Assembly: GCF_013466985.1 (NCBI RefSeq)
Contig: NZ_CP059164.1
Coordinates: forward strand, 1,621,001-1,685,000
DNA length: 64,000 nt
Direction of reading: 5' to 3'
Source: Nocardioides ungokensis
GTDB taxonomy: Bacteria; Actinomycetota; Actinomycetes; Propionibacteriales; Nocardioidaceae
Position numbers and translations under genes: made by a program. Positions 43,568 through 55,613 of this stretch are shown here, piece after piece. Each line of letters begins with the position of its first letter. Positions within the stretch are counted from its first letter, which is position 1. The notes beneath the pieces are model-generated. The model made no database searches. It saw only the letters and a program-made list of their open reading frames with translations, and was not told the DNA's origin.

Positions 43568-43595
43568 TGAACCTTCGGGGGCGGACCGGCGTATG
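43568..43595 (+). promoter_or_regulatory. SigL-type promoter for Rieske lipoprotein gene
   Basis: TGAACC (43568-43573), 16 bases, CGTATG (43590-43595), 32 bases before the start codon. It matches the promoter of the sigma gene itself. Confidence 0.72.
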
Positions 43596-43627
43596 CAGGT
43601 CACGACAACCGAGCACGGAGGCAGGCG

Positions 43628-44080
43628 ATGACGTCGAACGAGTCAGAGGGCGGTCTCTCCCGCCGCAAGGTCCTCGTGGCGGGTGCCGGCACGGCGCTGG
43701 GCGCCGCGGCGCTGGCCGCCTGCGGCGGTGGCGGGAGCACCGGCTCCTCGACCTCAGCGGGATCAGGTGGCGCCTCGGGGGGTGGCAGCCAGGTGCTGGC
43801 CAAGGTGGCCGACGTCCCGGTCGGCGGCGCGGTCTCGGCGACCGACTCCAACGGCAAGCCGGTGATCGTCTCCCAGCCCACCGCGGGTGACGTGGTCGCG
43901 TTCTCGGCGATCTGCACCCACATGGGCTGCACGGTCGCCCCGCACGGCAGCGAGCTCCTGTGTCCCTGCCACGGGTCGACGTACGACCTGGCCACCGGCG
44001 ACAACACCGGCGGCCCCGCACCGTCCCCGCTCCCGAAGGTCTCCGTCAAGGTCACCAAGGGCGAGGTCGTGGAGACCTGA
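43628..44080 (+). CDS. Rieske [2Fe-2S] lipoprotein with Tat signal
   Basis: The protein has 150 residues. The twin-arginine motif SRRKVL and the lipobox LAAC (near residue 36) indicate Tat export and lipid anchoring on the outer face of the membrane. A Gly/Ser linker leads to a Rieske domain with canonical ligands C96-T-H98 and C112-P-C-H115, plus the disulfide cysteines C101 and C114. It is a small single-domain electron carrier of the kind often annotated QcrA-like, but it is not part of a bc1 operon. Control by the neighbouring SigL-like factor suggests a role in envelope redox balance (inference). Confidence 0.9.
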   Translation: MTSNESEGGLSRRKVLVAGAGTALGAAALAACGGGGSTGSSTSAGSGGASGGGSQVLAKVADVPVGGAVSATDSNGKPVIVSQPTAGDVVAFSAICTHMGCTVAPHGSELLCPCHGSTYDLATGDNTGGPAPSPLPKVSVKVTKGEVVET

Positions 44081-44090
44081 GCCCGCGCCG

Positions 44091-47089
44091 CTACTCGTAG
44101 CGCAGCGCGGTCGCCGGGTAGACGCGCGAGGCGCGCACGCTGGGGAGCCAGGTGGCGAGCACCGAGCAGACCACGACCACGCCGAGGATCACGGCCAGGG
44201 CCGACCACGGCGGCACCAGGGCGAGGTTCTCGTAGCCGGGCTGCCCCGCGGAGTCCTGGACGACGTTGAAGGCGACCCAGAGCCCCAGCACGCTGCCGAC
44301 CACGACACTGACGAGCGTGACGATCAGCGACTCGACGAGGAAGCTCATCTGCACCATCCGCGCCTGGAAGCCGATCGCTCGCAGCACCCCGATCTGCTGG
44401 CGCCGCTCGACGACCGAGCGGGCACTGATGACCCCCAGGGCGGCGACACCGATCACCAGGCCGAGCCCGAGGAAGCCGAGGATGAGGTACTGGAACGTCA
44501 GCGACGCCGAGACCGCGTCGTGCAGGGCCGCGCTCTGGGCCGTCGCCTGCATGCCGCTGTCCAGGAACGCCGCCTCCAGCGCGTCGGCCTCGGCGACCGG
44601 GTCGACCCGTCACGGACCCGGAAGTACCACACGCCGGGCGCGGCCGCGGCGCCCAGCGGCGCGAGGGTCTGCTGCGAGGTGGAGATGCCGAGCATGGCGT
44701 TGGGCACGTTGTCGGCCAGGACCCCGATCACCTTGAGGTGCAGGGTCGTGCCGGTCTGGGTGTCGCGGACCGCGACCGGGACGGGGGCGAAGCCCTGGTC
44801 CTCGATGTAGAAGCCGTGCAGCTGGAAGTCCGACACCACGCCCGTGCCCCAGTTGGCCCGCCGGGGCACCGAGAATTGGTCCACGACCGCGAGCCCGGGG
44901 TGCGCGGCGAGGGCCTTCCACACGGCCCGGTCCGAGCCGTAGCCCGCGGCCCGGGTGGCCATGTCGTAGGTGGTCGTGTCCAGGAAGTTGCGGTCGAGCC
45001 CGCGGACGACGTAGCCGACGTAGGACCCGGCGCGTCCGGTCTGGCGCGCGTCCATCGGCACGTAGGACTGGGCGGCGTACCCCGTGATGTCGGCCGGGTT
45101 GATGCCGGGAGCCGAGGCGAGCGCGGCGCGCATGTCCCGGATCGGGCTCAGCGGCGAGGTCTGCGCGGTGATGTCGTACCCGCCGCCGAAGGTCTTCTCG
45201 TCGTTGAGCGAGGCCAGGAACGACCCGGACGTCGCAGCGCCGGTCACCAGCGTGAACACGACGAGCGTGAAGAGCCCCGCCGTGGCACCGCGGCGGAACC
45301 GGTTGCGCAGCGGGCTCGCGATCGCGGTCTTCAGCACCGGCACGGCGCGCGTGGACCGTCCGAAGACCCACATCACGCCGCCGTTCAGCATCGGGCGCAG
45401 GTTGTAGACGAGGACCCACGTGGCACCCGCGACCAGCATCAGCCCCACGAGCACGAAGACGTCGAAGCCCATCTTCAGGTCCGGCACCAGCGCCTTGTAG
45501 ACACTGAACGGCAGCAGGTTCCAGACGAGGACACCCGTGCCGGCCACGGAGTACGCCAGCCGCTCGCTGCCGCCGAGCGACCGGATCGCCGGCACCAGCG
45601 CGACCAGCACCAGCGACCCGCCGATGAGCAGGGCCACCGCACTCTTCGACGAGAACGCCGACGCGATCATCAGGGCGCCGGCGGCCACGCAGAGTCCCGC
45701 GATCAGCCAACCGTAGCGACGGCGCCGGCGCCGGGGCGGCTGGGGCAGGTCGCGGATGGCGGCGACGATGTTGAGGCGGCTGACCCGCCAGGCGGCGATC
45801 GTCACCACCGCGAGGGTCAGCAGGGCACCGAGGGAGAAGGCGACCAGCAGGCTGGTCCACGTGAGCCGGTAGCGGATCGTCACGATGCCGGACTCCGACA
45901 GCGCGCCCGCGATCAGCCGCACCATCGCGACCGACAGCGCCAGCCCGAGGACTGCTCCGACCGCAGCGGCCAGCACGTCGTAGGCCGCCCCCTCGAAGAC
46001 GAACATCTGCACCAGGTGGCGCCGTTGGGTGCCGATAGCGCGCGCGGTGCCCATCTCGCCGCGCCGCTCGGCGGCCAGCATCACGAAGACCAGGAAGATC
46101 AGCAGGATCCCGGCGGTGATCGTGAAGGTGCCGAAGGTCGAGAAGAGCGAGAGGAACGTCGCGCCCTGCTGGTCGGCCAGCTTCAGCCCGTCGGCCTTGA
46201 CCGGGTCGATCCGCAGCCCCAGCCCCGACGTGGTCGGCCGCAGCTGGTCGGTCACCGCGGTGGTGGCGTCGGCGCCGCTGGTGGCGTCTCCGTTGTTGGA
46301 GACCAGCACGTGCTGGACCCGGTCGCCCACCCCGAGCAGGCTCTGCGCCCGGTCGAGCGGCAGCAGCAGGGCACCCTGGTCGCTGCCGGTGCCGTCGTAC
46401 CGGACCACGCCGGCGACCGTGAGGGGCGCCTGCCGACCGCGCACGAAGACGACGAGCCGGTCACCGGTGCTGGCGTCGAGCGCGTCGGCCGCCGGCCTGT
46501 CGAGGTAGGTCTGGCCCGGGCCCAGATCGGCGAGGCTCGCGCCGGCACCGGACTCGGTGGTGACCTGCCCGAACCCGGACATCGCCGCGGGATCGGTGGC
46601 GAAGAGCGTGAGCTGGGGCTCGTTGGTGCGGCTGGTCGTGTCCTGGACCGCCACGCCCTCGCTGATGCCGGGTGCCGCTCCGTCCACCCCGGGCGCCCGG
46701 CGGGCGGCCGTCACGACCCGGTCCGCCTCGGCGCTGCTGAGGTAGCGCGTGGAGGTGGCCTGCCCGAGCGTCGCGATGTCGGGGGCCTTCCCCGACCGGG
46801 TCGTGACGATCTCGTCGGTCTGGCCCAAGGAGGTGATGACCGAGGTGCGGACCGTGTTGGCCATGATGTCGCCGAACCCCAGCGCCGAGCCGATGATCAT
46901 CGTTCCGAGCATCAGCCCACCCACGATGATGGCGCTGCGGCCGCGGCGACGGGTGAGGTTGCGGACCCCGAGCTTCATCAGCACGGTGCGCCGTACGGCG
47001 AGCACCCCGATCACGGCGAGCGCGAGGACGAGCAGCACGCTGAGCACCACCGCCAGCGTGTCGACCGGGGCGCCGAAGAGCTTGCTCAT
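44091..47089 (-). CDS. FtsX-like ABC transporter permease (one frameshift)
   Basis: The protein has about 999 residues after repair, with two FtsX/MacB-type permease modules. TM helices lie near residues 10-30 and in two clusters (ITAGILLIFLVFVMLAAERR and FQYLILGFLGLGLVIGVAAL), separated by large extracytoplasmic domains. Characteristic phrases are ERRGEMGTARAIGTQRRHL and ERRQQIGVLRAIGFQARMV. The frame breaks near 44605 (RDG/VDPV), fitting one missing base. It works with the ATPase encoded two genes upstream and overlaps the intervening monooxygenase-like gene by four bases. Such exporters move lipids, lipoproteins or peptides; the substrate is unknown. Confidence 0.88.
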
Positions 47090-47415
47090 GGCCCGGGCGC
47101 TGATGCCTCGGCCGTCGGGAGCTCGACCATCCTGACCTCGTAACGGCCACGGCCGGGGGGCGACTTGAAGATCGTCGTGAACTTCTCGAGCACGTCGGCG
47201 TAGAAGCCGGTCGTGGCCGAGGCGTCTGCTGCCTCGACGCTGTCCCAGAACGTGATGACCGCGCCGGTGCCCTCGGGGTTGGCGAGGACGAGCACGCCGG
47301 CGTACCCGGGTTGCCGGCGCAGGTCGGGGACCACCTCGGACTGGTACACCGCCACCGCGGTGTCGGTGTCGATGCGCATCGTGTCGATCTCAAGCTGGGT
47401 GACTCGTGCGTACAT
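47086..47415 (-). CDS. Antibiotic-biosynthesis-monooxygenase-like small protein
   Basis: The protein has 109 residues and a ferredoxin-like dimeric alpha/beta-barrel pattern ([48 protein letters not shown]). This ABM fold includes heme-degrading and polyketide-modifying enzymes, but conserved catalytic residues cannot be named here. It lies between the ATPase and permease genes and overlaps both, so it is part of the ABC operon. Confidence 0.75.
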   Translation of the reverse strand: MYARVTQLEIDTMRIDTDTAVAVYQSEVVPDLRRQPGYAGVLVLANPEGTGAVITFWDSVEAADASATTGFYADVLEKFTTIFKSPPGRGRYEVRMVELPTAEASAPGP

Positions 47416-48166
47416 CCGCGGGCTCCATTCGTTGTTCGTCGACGACCGCGCCGTCGAGCATCCGCAGGATCCGGTCGGTACGCCGGCCCACGGAGATGTC
47501 GTGGGTGACGATCAGGAACGTCAGCCCACGCTCCTGGTTGAGCCGCCGCATCAGCGTGGTGACGCTCTCGGCGGTCTCGCTGTCGAGGTCGCCCGTCGGC
47601 TCGTCGGCCCACACGATGGCCGGGTCGTTGACGAGCGCGCGGGCGATCGTGACCCGCTGGCGCTCGCCGCCGGACATCTCCTCGGGCACGTGGTCCGCCC
47701 GGTCGGCCAGTCCCACGAGGTCCAGGGCCGCGAGGGCACGAGGTCGGGCCTCGCGCGGCGCCGTGCCCGAGAGCAGGAGCGCCATCTCGACGTTCTCGAC
47801 CGCCGACAGCACGGGCATCAGGTTGTAGAACTGGAACACGAAGCCCATCCGCTCGGCGCGGTAGCGCGTGCGTGCCCGGTCCGGCAGCTCGGCGAGGCTG
47901 ACGCCCTCGATGAGGACCTGGCCACCGTCGATCTCGTCGATGCCGGACAGGCAGTTGAGCAGCGTGGTCTTGCCGCAGCCGCTCGGCCCCATCACCGCGA
48001 CCATCTCGCCGCGACGCAGCGACAGGTCCACGCCCTTGAGCGCGTCCACCCGGACCTGGCCGGTGTCGTAGGTCTTGAGGACCCCGGTCGCGTGGACGAT
48101 GACCTCCTCGTCGACGAGGGGGTGGACGGTGTCGGTCGTCGGGTGCCGCCGGGATCTCCGCATCAC
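47390..48166 (-). CDS. MacB/LolD-type ABC transporter ATP-binding protein
   Basis: The protein has 258 residues. Walker [10 protein letters not shown], the LolD-type Q-loop [18 protein letters not shown], signature [15 protein letters not shown], Walker [15 protein letters not shown] and switch His in LIVTHD are all present. It is the first gene of the operon and energises the FtsX-type permease. The C-terminus overlaps the ABM-like gene by 26 bases. Confidence 0.92.
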   Translation of the reverse strand: MMRRSRRHPTTDTVHPLVDEEVIVHATGVLKTYDTGQVRVDALKGVDLSLRRGEMVAVMGPSGCGKTTLLNCLSGIDEIDGGQVLIEGVSLAELPDRARTRYRAERMGFVFQFYNLMPVLSAVENVEMALLLSGTAPREARPRALAALDLVGLADRADHVPEEMSGGERQRVTIARALVNDPAIVWADEPTGDLDSETAESVTTLMRRLNQERGLTFLIVTHDISVGRRTDRILRMLDGAVVDEQRMEPADVRTSHPA

Positions 48167-48325
48167 CGTCTCCTCGGGTCGCGGTGTTCTCCTTCGAACA
48201 TCCGTCGCGCCCGCGGCAGTCGTCAGGGGCGAAGGTCCCCGTGGCAGCGCCCGTCCAGCACGTTCCGGGTTGCCCTCAGCGCGTGCCTCGTCCGGGCCGG
48301 GTCGAGGTGCCGGCGTGGGTGAGGG

Positions 48326-48625
48326 TCAGGTGCTGGCGAGGACCTTCGCCTTCTCGGCGGCGAACTCCTCCTCGGTCAGCACGCCCTGTTCCTTGAGGGC
48401 GGCCAGGTCCTTCAGCCGCTGGATCGGGTCCTCGGCGGGGGCCGCGGCGGCGGGGGCCGCCGCCACTGGCTGCTGCTCCTCGTACGCCTGGTCGCGCTGG
48501 ACCGCGGTCTGTGCGTCGCGGTCGGCGAACTTGGCGGCCTGGCGGCGTTGCACGCGCCCACTCACGGCCGTGGCGGTCCCGGCCACGACGGCGGTCCGGG
48601 CGACTCCTCTCAGCAGTCCGGGCAT
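48326..48625 (-). CDS. SHOCT-domain small protein
   Basis: The protein has 99 residues. An N-terminal hydrophobic/basic segment (LLRGVARTAVVAGTATAVSG) precedes an Ala/Pro linker and a C-terminal SHOCT domain (DPIQRLKDLAALKEQGVLTE). SHOCT domains mediate oligomerisation or membrane anchoring in many actinobacterial proteins. It is followed upstream on the same strand by a DUF6325 gene ten bases away, a pair often seen together. Confidence 0.82.
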   Translation of the reverse strand: MPGLLRGVARTAVVAGTATAVSGRVQRRQAAKFADRDAQTAVQRDQAYEEQQPVAAAPAAAAPAEDPIQRLKDLAALKEQGVLTEEEFAAEKAKVLAST

Positions 48626-48635
48626 GGTGTCCTCC

Positions 48636-49082
48636 TCAGCTCGCGGTCTCGAGGGCCTCGACGGCCGACATGATGTCCGTCGCCGGGATGCGGGCGCTGG
48701 CGACGAGTTCGCCGCCGTTGCGTCGGGCGGCTGCGACGAAGGGTGCCGCCCAGGCGTTCTCGTAGACGAGCAGGGCAGCGACTGTGTCCGGCTCCAGCGC
48801 GGAGGACGCCTCCTGGATGTCCTCATCGCCGAGCAGCCCCGAACGGGCGCCGGCGAAGTAGGAGAACGCGGCGGCGGGGCCGCCCGGGTCGGTGAGCTCG
48901 AGGACCTCGATCTCCCCGTCGACGTCCTTGCTGATCACCAGCAGGTCGTAGAGGCGGATGGTGCCGGCCTCCACGAGATCCATGAGGGCGTCGGCGGCCT
49001 CGCCGGTCAGGCGGTCGCGGGGGAACTCGAGGAGCACGAAGTCGACGGGGCCGTGGACGTCGGCGTCTGGGGTGAGGGACAC
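48636..49082 (-). CDS. DUF6325 family protein
   Basis: The protein has 148 residues. The GTG at 49082 follows CAGGAG. The sequence contains GPVDFVLLEFPRDRLTGEAA, LVEAGTIRLYDLLVISKDVDG and LVYENAWAAPFVAAARRNGG, typical of the DUF6325/DUF1269-like family of membrane-stress proteins. The role is unknown. It pairs with the SHOCT gene downstream. Confidence 0.8.
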   Translation of the reverse strand: MSLTPDADVHGPVDFVLLEFPRDRLTGEAADALMDLVEAGTIRLYDLLVISKDVDGEIEVLELTDPGGPAAAFSYFAGARSGLLGDEDIQEASSALEPDTVAALLVYENAWAAPFVAAARRNGGELVASARIPATDIMSAVEALETAS

Positions 49083-49210
49083 GGTGACTCCTGGGGTGTC
49101 TGGGCGGGCGTACTCGGGGCTGCTCACGAGCCTGATCCGCTTCCGGTTCCGCGACCTCATCCCCGCCGGATGATGCTGGTCCGGGAGGCGGCTGATTCCG
49201 CGGATCCGCC

Positions 49211-51019
49211 CTACGAGGGGTCGGCGTCGGGGCAGGCCGTCCCGCGCGGGAGCTTGTACGGCGCCGCGATGTGGTAGGTCCCCGCGTGCGGCGCGCGCAG
49301 CACGGTCCACACGTCGACGGGCTGGCCCGGCTGCTGCGGCTGCTCGGCGGGGCTGAGGCAGCCGTCGGTGTTGACGACCGGCAGGCCCGGGGCGGCGGAG
49401 GACGGGGCCGGGACCGGCTGGCCCTGCTCGTCGACCAGGCTCAGCCACGGTGAGTCGGGGATCCGGACCAGCACGCTTCCGGCGTGCGGCATCGTCAGCG
49501 TCACCTCGGCGGAGTCGAAGTCGGTCACCACGGCCGGTGGGTCGGCGATGGGCGTGGGGGACCTGACCTTGTAGAGCCGCCAGTTCGGGTCGGACCAGAC
49601 CAGGTGCAGGTAGCGCACGCCCCCAGCGACCAGCGCGGCCTCGCCGACCGCGGCGTGGTCCGGCTCACCGTGGGGGAGCACCACGAAGCGCACCGCCCAC
49701 CGGTCCAGCCACCGGTGGTAGGCGGTCGGGGTGAGCTCCCCGTCCTCGTAGAAGATCGGGTTCCGCTCGGCATCGGCCTGGCGGTTCCACCCCCGGGCCA
49801 GGTTGACGTACGGCGCCAGCGCGGATGCCTCGCGGTGGCTGGCCGCCGGCACGACCTCGACCCGGGCACGCTCGGCGTGGTGCGCCTCGAGCTGGCGGAC
49901 CAGCGGCTGCACGTCGGCGGTCCACGACTCGGTGGGTCGGGTGCCGATCACGTCGCGAGCCGCCGTGGCGACCTGCCAGATCGAGGAGGTGATGATGCCG
50001 GCCGCCAACGCCAGGGCGACCCGTCCACGGCGGGCGTGGAGGACCGTCGGCCAGCGGAGCGGCTGTCGTGGCTCGGGGGTGCGCACGAACAGGGCCACCA
50101 GCAGCACGCCACCGAAGATCAGGCCCAGGCGGGTCATGTTGGTGCCGATCTGCGACGGGACCGCCCACACGGCCACGACGCCGACGGCGTACAGCACCGC
50201 GCCGATCCGGACCGTGCGCCAGGACGACGGGGCGAGCAGGTAGACGCCGACCCCGAAGGCCACGGGGAGGATCGTCGACCCCAGCGGCATCGGCTGCTGG
50301 CCGGAGAACGGGAACAGCCACGATGACAGCGCGACGATGGCCACGGGCGGCACCCCGAGGACGTACGCCGCGGCACGTCGTCGGCTGATCCACAGCGCCG
50401 CTGCCACGATCCCGACGAAGAGCCCGGCGACGGGGCTGGAGGCGGTGGCGATGCCGGAGAGCAGGGCGGCCAGGATCGCACGCGGCACCCGGTGCCGGCG
50501 GTCGGGCGTGCGCCACCGGGTGGGCCAGGCGAACACGACGGCCATGGCGGCCAGGCCGAACATCATGCCGAGGCCGAAGGTGACGCGTCCGGAGACCGCG
50601 TTGCCCGTCAGCGCCAGCGCGCCGAACATCGAGGGCCACCACGGTCGGGTGATCGCCTTGCTGCGCACCAGCAGGAGCGCCAGCAGGGCCGCCGAGGCGG
50701 TCCCCGCCAGCATCATGGTGGTGCGGACCCCCAGGATCGCCATCACGTAGGGGGAGATGACGCTGTAGGAGACCGGGTGCATGCCGCCGTACCACGCCAG
50801 GTTGTAGGCGCTGTCGGGATGCGCGCGGGCGAACTCCGCCCAGGCGTCCTGGGCGGCCAGGTCGCCGCCCCCGCTGGCGAGGAAGGCCCACCACAGCAGG
50901 TGCAGGACGGCGGCGGTCACGGCGGCGGACAGCACGGGGTGCCGAGAGAGCGCGTTGCCCCTCGCGATCGGCGCGCTCGGCGCCGGCTCGCGGGTCAGCA
51001 GCTGGCTTCCCCCCGCCAT
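49211..51019 (-). CDS. Large multi-pass membrane protein of unknown function
   Basis: The protein has about 602 residues from ATG 51019. About 12 membrane segments span residues 30-360, followed by an extracytoplasmic C-terminal domain of about 240 residues (VRQLEAHHAERARVEVVPAA, WRLYKVRSPTPIADPPAVVT). The pattern of GT-C-like actinobacterial membrane proteins is suggested by NLAWYGGMHPVSYSVISP after TM1, but no catalytic motif is certain. It is not obviously part of an operon. Confidence 0.65.
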   Translation of the reverse strand: MAGGSQLLTREPAPSAPIARGNALSRHPVLSAAVTAAVLHLLWWAFLASGGGDLAAQDAWAEFARAHPDSAYNLAWYGGMHPVSYSVISPYVMAILGVRTTMMLAGTASAALLALLLVRSKAITRPWWPSMFGALALTGNAVSGRVTFGLGMMFGLAAMAVVFAWPTRWRTPDRRHRVPRAILAALLSGIATASSPVAGLFVGIVAAALWISRRRAAAYVLGVPPVAIVALSSWLFPFSGQQPMPLGSTILPVAFGVGVYLLAPSSWRTVRIGAVLYAVGVVAVWAVPSQIGTNMTRLGLIFGGVLLVALFVRTPEPRQPLRWPTVLHARRGRVALALAAGIITSSIWQVATAARDVIGTRPTESWTADVQPLVRQLEAHHAERARVEVVPAASHREASALAPYVNLARGWNRQADAERNPIFYEDGELTPTAYHRWLDRWAVRFVVLPHGEPDHAAVGEAALVAGGVRYLHLVWSDPNWRLYKVRSPTPIADPPAVVTDFDSAEVTLTMPHAGSVLVRIPDSPWLSLVDEQGQPVPAPSSAAPGLPVVNTDGCLSPAEQPQQPGQPVDVWTVLRAPHAGTYHIAAPYKLPRGTACPDADPS

Positions 51020-51201
51020 GGTGCACCCTCCCGTGGTACGTCCTCTCGGTCCCATCGTGTCACGACGACGCTGCAGGGACCGCAATCACGGCTTGGTACA
51101 GTCGCCGGTGCAGCGGTGGGCGAGGCCCGCCGCCGGCAACGCCCCGTTCGTCAGTCGCAGCTCGTCCGTCGCAGCGCGACGTCAGCCGAGAGTCTCCCGA
51201 C

Positions 51202-52266
51202 GTGACATCGTCCCCCTCCCTCGCGTCCCGGCCTGCCGCCGAGGACTCCGCCGACGCCGACCTGCACCACGTGCGGTGGGTCGTGGGGATCTGGGTGGTC
51301 GTGGCCGCCTTCGGCGTCGTCACCGCCCTGTGGTCGCAGCACGTGGGCGTGCCCATGCGCGACCCGGGCGGCTCGATGTTCCGCGGCCGCCTGGTCGGGG
51401 CGGCGACCACCCTGGTGGTGCTGGCCGTCGTGCAGGCGCTGTGGTGCGCGCGAGGCTCGGTGCCCGGTGCCCTGCGGTTCCTCCGGGAGCGGTGGCGGTG
51501 GCAGCGGCTCGTGCTGGTGCTGACCGGCGTGCTCGCCTACTACCTCGTCTACGTCTGCTACCGGAACCTGAAGAGCTGGGACGCGTTCAACACCATCCGC
51601 GACGACCTGCTCCTGCGCGTCGACCGCTGGATCTTCCTCGGCCACGACCCGGCGGTGCTCCTGCACGACCTGCTGGGGTACGGCGTCCCGGCGTCGGTGC
51701 TGGAGGTGGTCTACCGGGCGTTCAGCTACGTGGTGTCGCTGGCACTGGTGGCCTCGCTCGTCTTCGTCCCGCGGATCCGGGAGGCCTACGTGTACGTCGC
51801 CTCCGGGATGTGGGCGTGGATCCTCGGTGTCGGGACCTACTACCTGATCCCGACGCTCGGCCCGTTCGCCGCGGAGCCCGACGTCTTCAAGGGCCTCCCG
51901 GACAGCACCATCACCAGCACCCAGGTGAGCTACCTCGCCGAGCGGGCGCACATGCTGGCCGACCCGTCTGCCCCGGGCGCCTTCGTGAGCATCTCGGCGT
52001 TCGCGAGCCTGCACGTCGGCCTGACCTGCATGATCTGGCTGATGATGCGCTACTACGGGCTGCGCCGCTCCTCGCGGGTCATGGCGGTGTACCTGGCGCT
52101 GGTGATGGTGTCGACGGTCTACTTCGGCTGGCACTTCTTCGTCGACGTGGTCGCGGGGGTCCTGCTCGCCGTGCTGGCCGTCCTGCTGGGCCGGTTCACC
52201 GTCTACCCGACGGAGAGCCCCACCGTCGTCCTGAGGCCGTCCGGGGGACTCGCGCCCCGGGACTGA
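51202..52266 (+). CDS. PAP2-superfamily phosphatase, membrane protein
   Basis: The protein has 354 residues with about seven hydrophobic segments. Visible PAP2-like elements are SISAFASLHVGLTCMIWLM (SLH motif) and STVYFGWHFFVDVVAGVLL (His/Asp motif). It resembles the PAP2_3 group and the protein encoded at 5176. It probably acts on a lipid phosphate. The GTG start has no clear ribosome site, so the start is uncertain. It lies 95 bases before the V/A-ATPase operon. Confidence 0.8.
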   Translation: MTSSPSLASRPAAEDSADADLHHVRWVVGIWVVVAAFGVVTALWSQHVGVPMRDPGGSMFRGRLVGAATTLVVLAVVQALWCARGSVPGALRFLRERWRWQRLVLVLTGVLAYYLVYVCYRNLKSWDAFNTIRDDLLLRVDRWIFLGHDPAVLLHDLLGYGVPASVLEVVYRAFSYVVSLALVASLVFVPRIREAYVYVASGMWAWILGVGTYYLIPTLGPFAAEPDVFKGLPDSTITSTQVSYLAERAHMLADPSAPGAFVSISAFASLHVGLTCMIWLMMRYYGLRRSSRVMAVYLALVMVSTVYFGWHFFVDVVAGVLLAVLAVLLGRFTVYPTESPTVVLRPSGGLAPRD

Positions 52267-52361
52267 CCCGACCTCCGTCTCCCGGCAGGGGCCGTTGTGC
52301 CCTGTCCTCCTCGCCACGCCCGGCCGATTCTCGGACCAGCGTCGGATGAGGGGAGACGAGG

Positions 52362-52820
52362 ATGCCGCGTGCTCGTGACCTGCTGAACCGTTTCCGGCCG
52401 TCCGGCACCCCCGGGGCGGCCGGCGCCGCCGGCGTGCCCGCCGACCACGAGGCCGGGGCGGCCGAGGAGCTGGCCGCGCTGTTCGCGGCGCTGGCCCCGA
52501 CCGAGCGCGAGTGCCAGGACCTCGTCGACCGGGCCGCCGCCGACGCAGGACACATTCGCGAGGAGGCCGAGGCGGAGGCGGTCCGGCTGGTCACCGCAGC
52601 CCGGGACCGGCAGCCGGAGGAGCGGGCCGCCGTGGTCGCGCGGCTGCGCGAGCACGGGGAGGCCGAGGCAGCGGCGACCACCGCGGACGCCGAGCGCCGG
52701 GCGGCCGAGGTCCGGACGGTGGCGAGTGAGCGGACGGCCGGCTGCGTCGACGAGGTGGTGGGCACCGTGCGTGCCCTGCTCGCCGGGCCGGCGCCGCCGG
52801 GACCGCGGGACGCCCCGTGA
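52362..52820 (+). CDS. V/A-type ATPase-associated coiled-coil protein (G/H-like)
   Basis: The protein has 152 residues. After a flexible Gly/Ala-rich start, residues 30-130 form a charged alpha-helical coiled coil (AGHIREEAEAEAVRLVTAAR, EHGEAEAAATTADAERRAAE). Its place at the head of the ATPase operon and its helical nature fit the peripheral-stalk subunit G/H, which pairs with subunit E. Sequence is too low in complexity to prove it. It overlaps subunit C by GTGA. Confidence 0.6.
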   Translation: MPRARDLLNRFRPSGTPGAAGAAGVPADHEAGAAEELAALFAALAPTERECQDLVDRAAADAGHIREEAEAEAVRLVTAARDRQPEERAAVVARLREHGEAEAAATTADAERRAAEVRTVASERTAGCVDEVVGTVRALLAGPAPPGPRDAP

Positions 52821-53774
52821 CCGCGGCCTGGGTCGCCGGCAGCGTGCGCTCCCGTTCGATGACCCGGCGCCGGCTCGGGGTCGACGAGCTGCGCCGCCTG
52901 GCGGGGGAGCCCTCGCTCGAGGCCGCGCTGGCGCTGCTTGTCCGCACGCCGTACGGGCACGACGTGCGCCTCGACATGTCGCTCGCCGAGGCGCAGCGGG
53001 CGGTGCACGACTCGCTGGTCTGGAACGTGCGGGTGCTCGGCGGCTGGGTCCCTCGGGCCGGGGCGGCGCTGCTGCGGGTGCTGCTCGCTCCCTTCGAGAT
53101 CGCGAACGTCGCCGACCACCTCAGGCGCCTGCGGGGCGAGGAGGCCCCGGCGCCGTACCACCTCGGCAGCCTGGCGACCTCCTGGCCGCGGCTGGCCGCT
53201 GCGGGTGACGCGGGTGGCCTCCGCGCGGCTCTGGCGGCCTCCACCTGGGGCGATCCCGGAGGCGCGGACCCGGACCAGATCGTGTGGGCCATGCGGCTGT
53301 CCCTGGCCGACCGGGTGATCGCCGTGGCCCCGACGGCGGCTCCGTGGGCCTCGGGTGCCGTCGCCCTGCTGCTGGCCAGGGGCATCCTCCTCGACCGCCC
53401 GGACCTCACCGCGGGGGCGCGGCTGTCGGCGGCGCGGGTGGTCGGTCCCGCAGCCGCGGCCGCGACGTCACTGCCCGAGCTGCGGCCCCGGCTGTCGCGC
53501 AGCGCCTCGTGGGCGTTGGCCGGGGTCTCGGGCGGCGCGGACCTGTGGCGCGCCGAGGCGCGCTGGTGGGCGCGCGTGGAGCAGGACGCGTTCGCGCTGA
53601 CCCGAAGCCCGCGCCCGGGGCCACCGGTCGTGCTCGGGGCCGTGCTCCTGATGGCCGTCGACGCCTGGCGCACCCGGGCCGCCCTCGAGGTGGCCGCCCG
53701 TCCCGACGCCTCCTCGGAGGACCTCGACGCGGTGCTGGACGAGACGGTGCTGCCTGGGGCGGCGGGGGTGTCCC

Positions 53775-53788
<14 letters not shown>
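52817..53788 (+). CDS. V/A-type ATPase subunit C
   Basis: The protein has 323 residues and a GTG start. An all-helical protein with short repeats (LDMSLAEAQRAVHDSLVWNV, LRVLLAPFEIANVADHLRRL) matches the C/d subunit that caps the central rotor on the membrane ring. The phrase LLAPFEIANVADHLRRLRG resembles the conserved D-NI segment of this family. It overlaps the stalk gene by four and subunit I by 14 bases. Confidence 0.78.
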
Positions 53789-55609
<1,821 letters not shown>

Positions 55610-55613
55610 CGCG

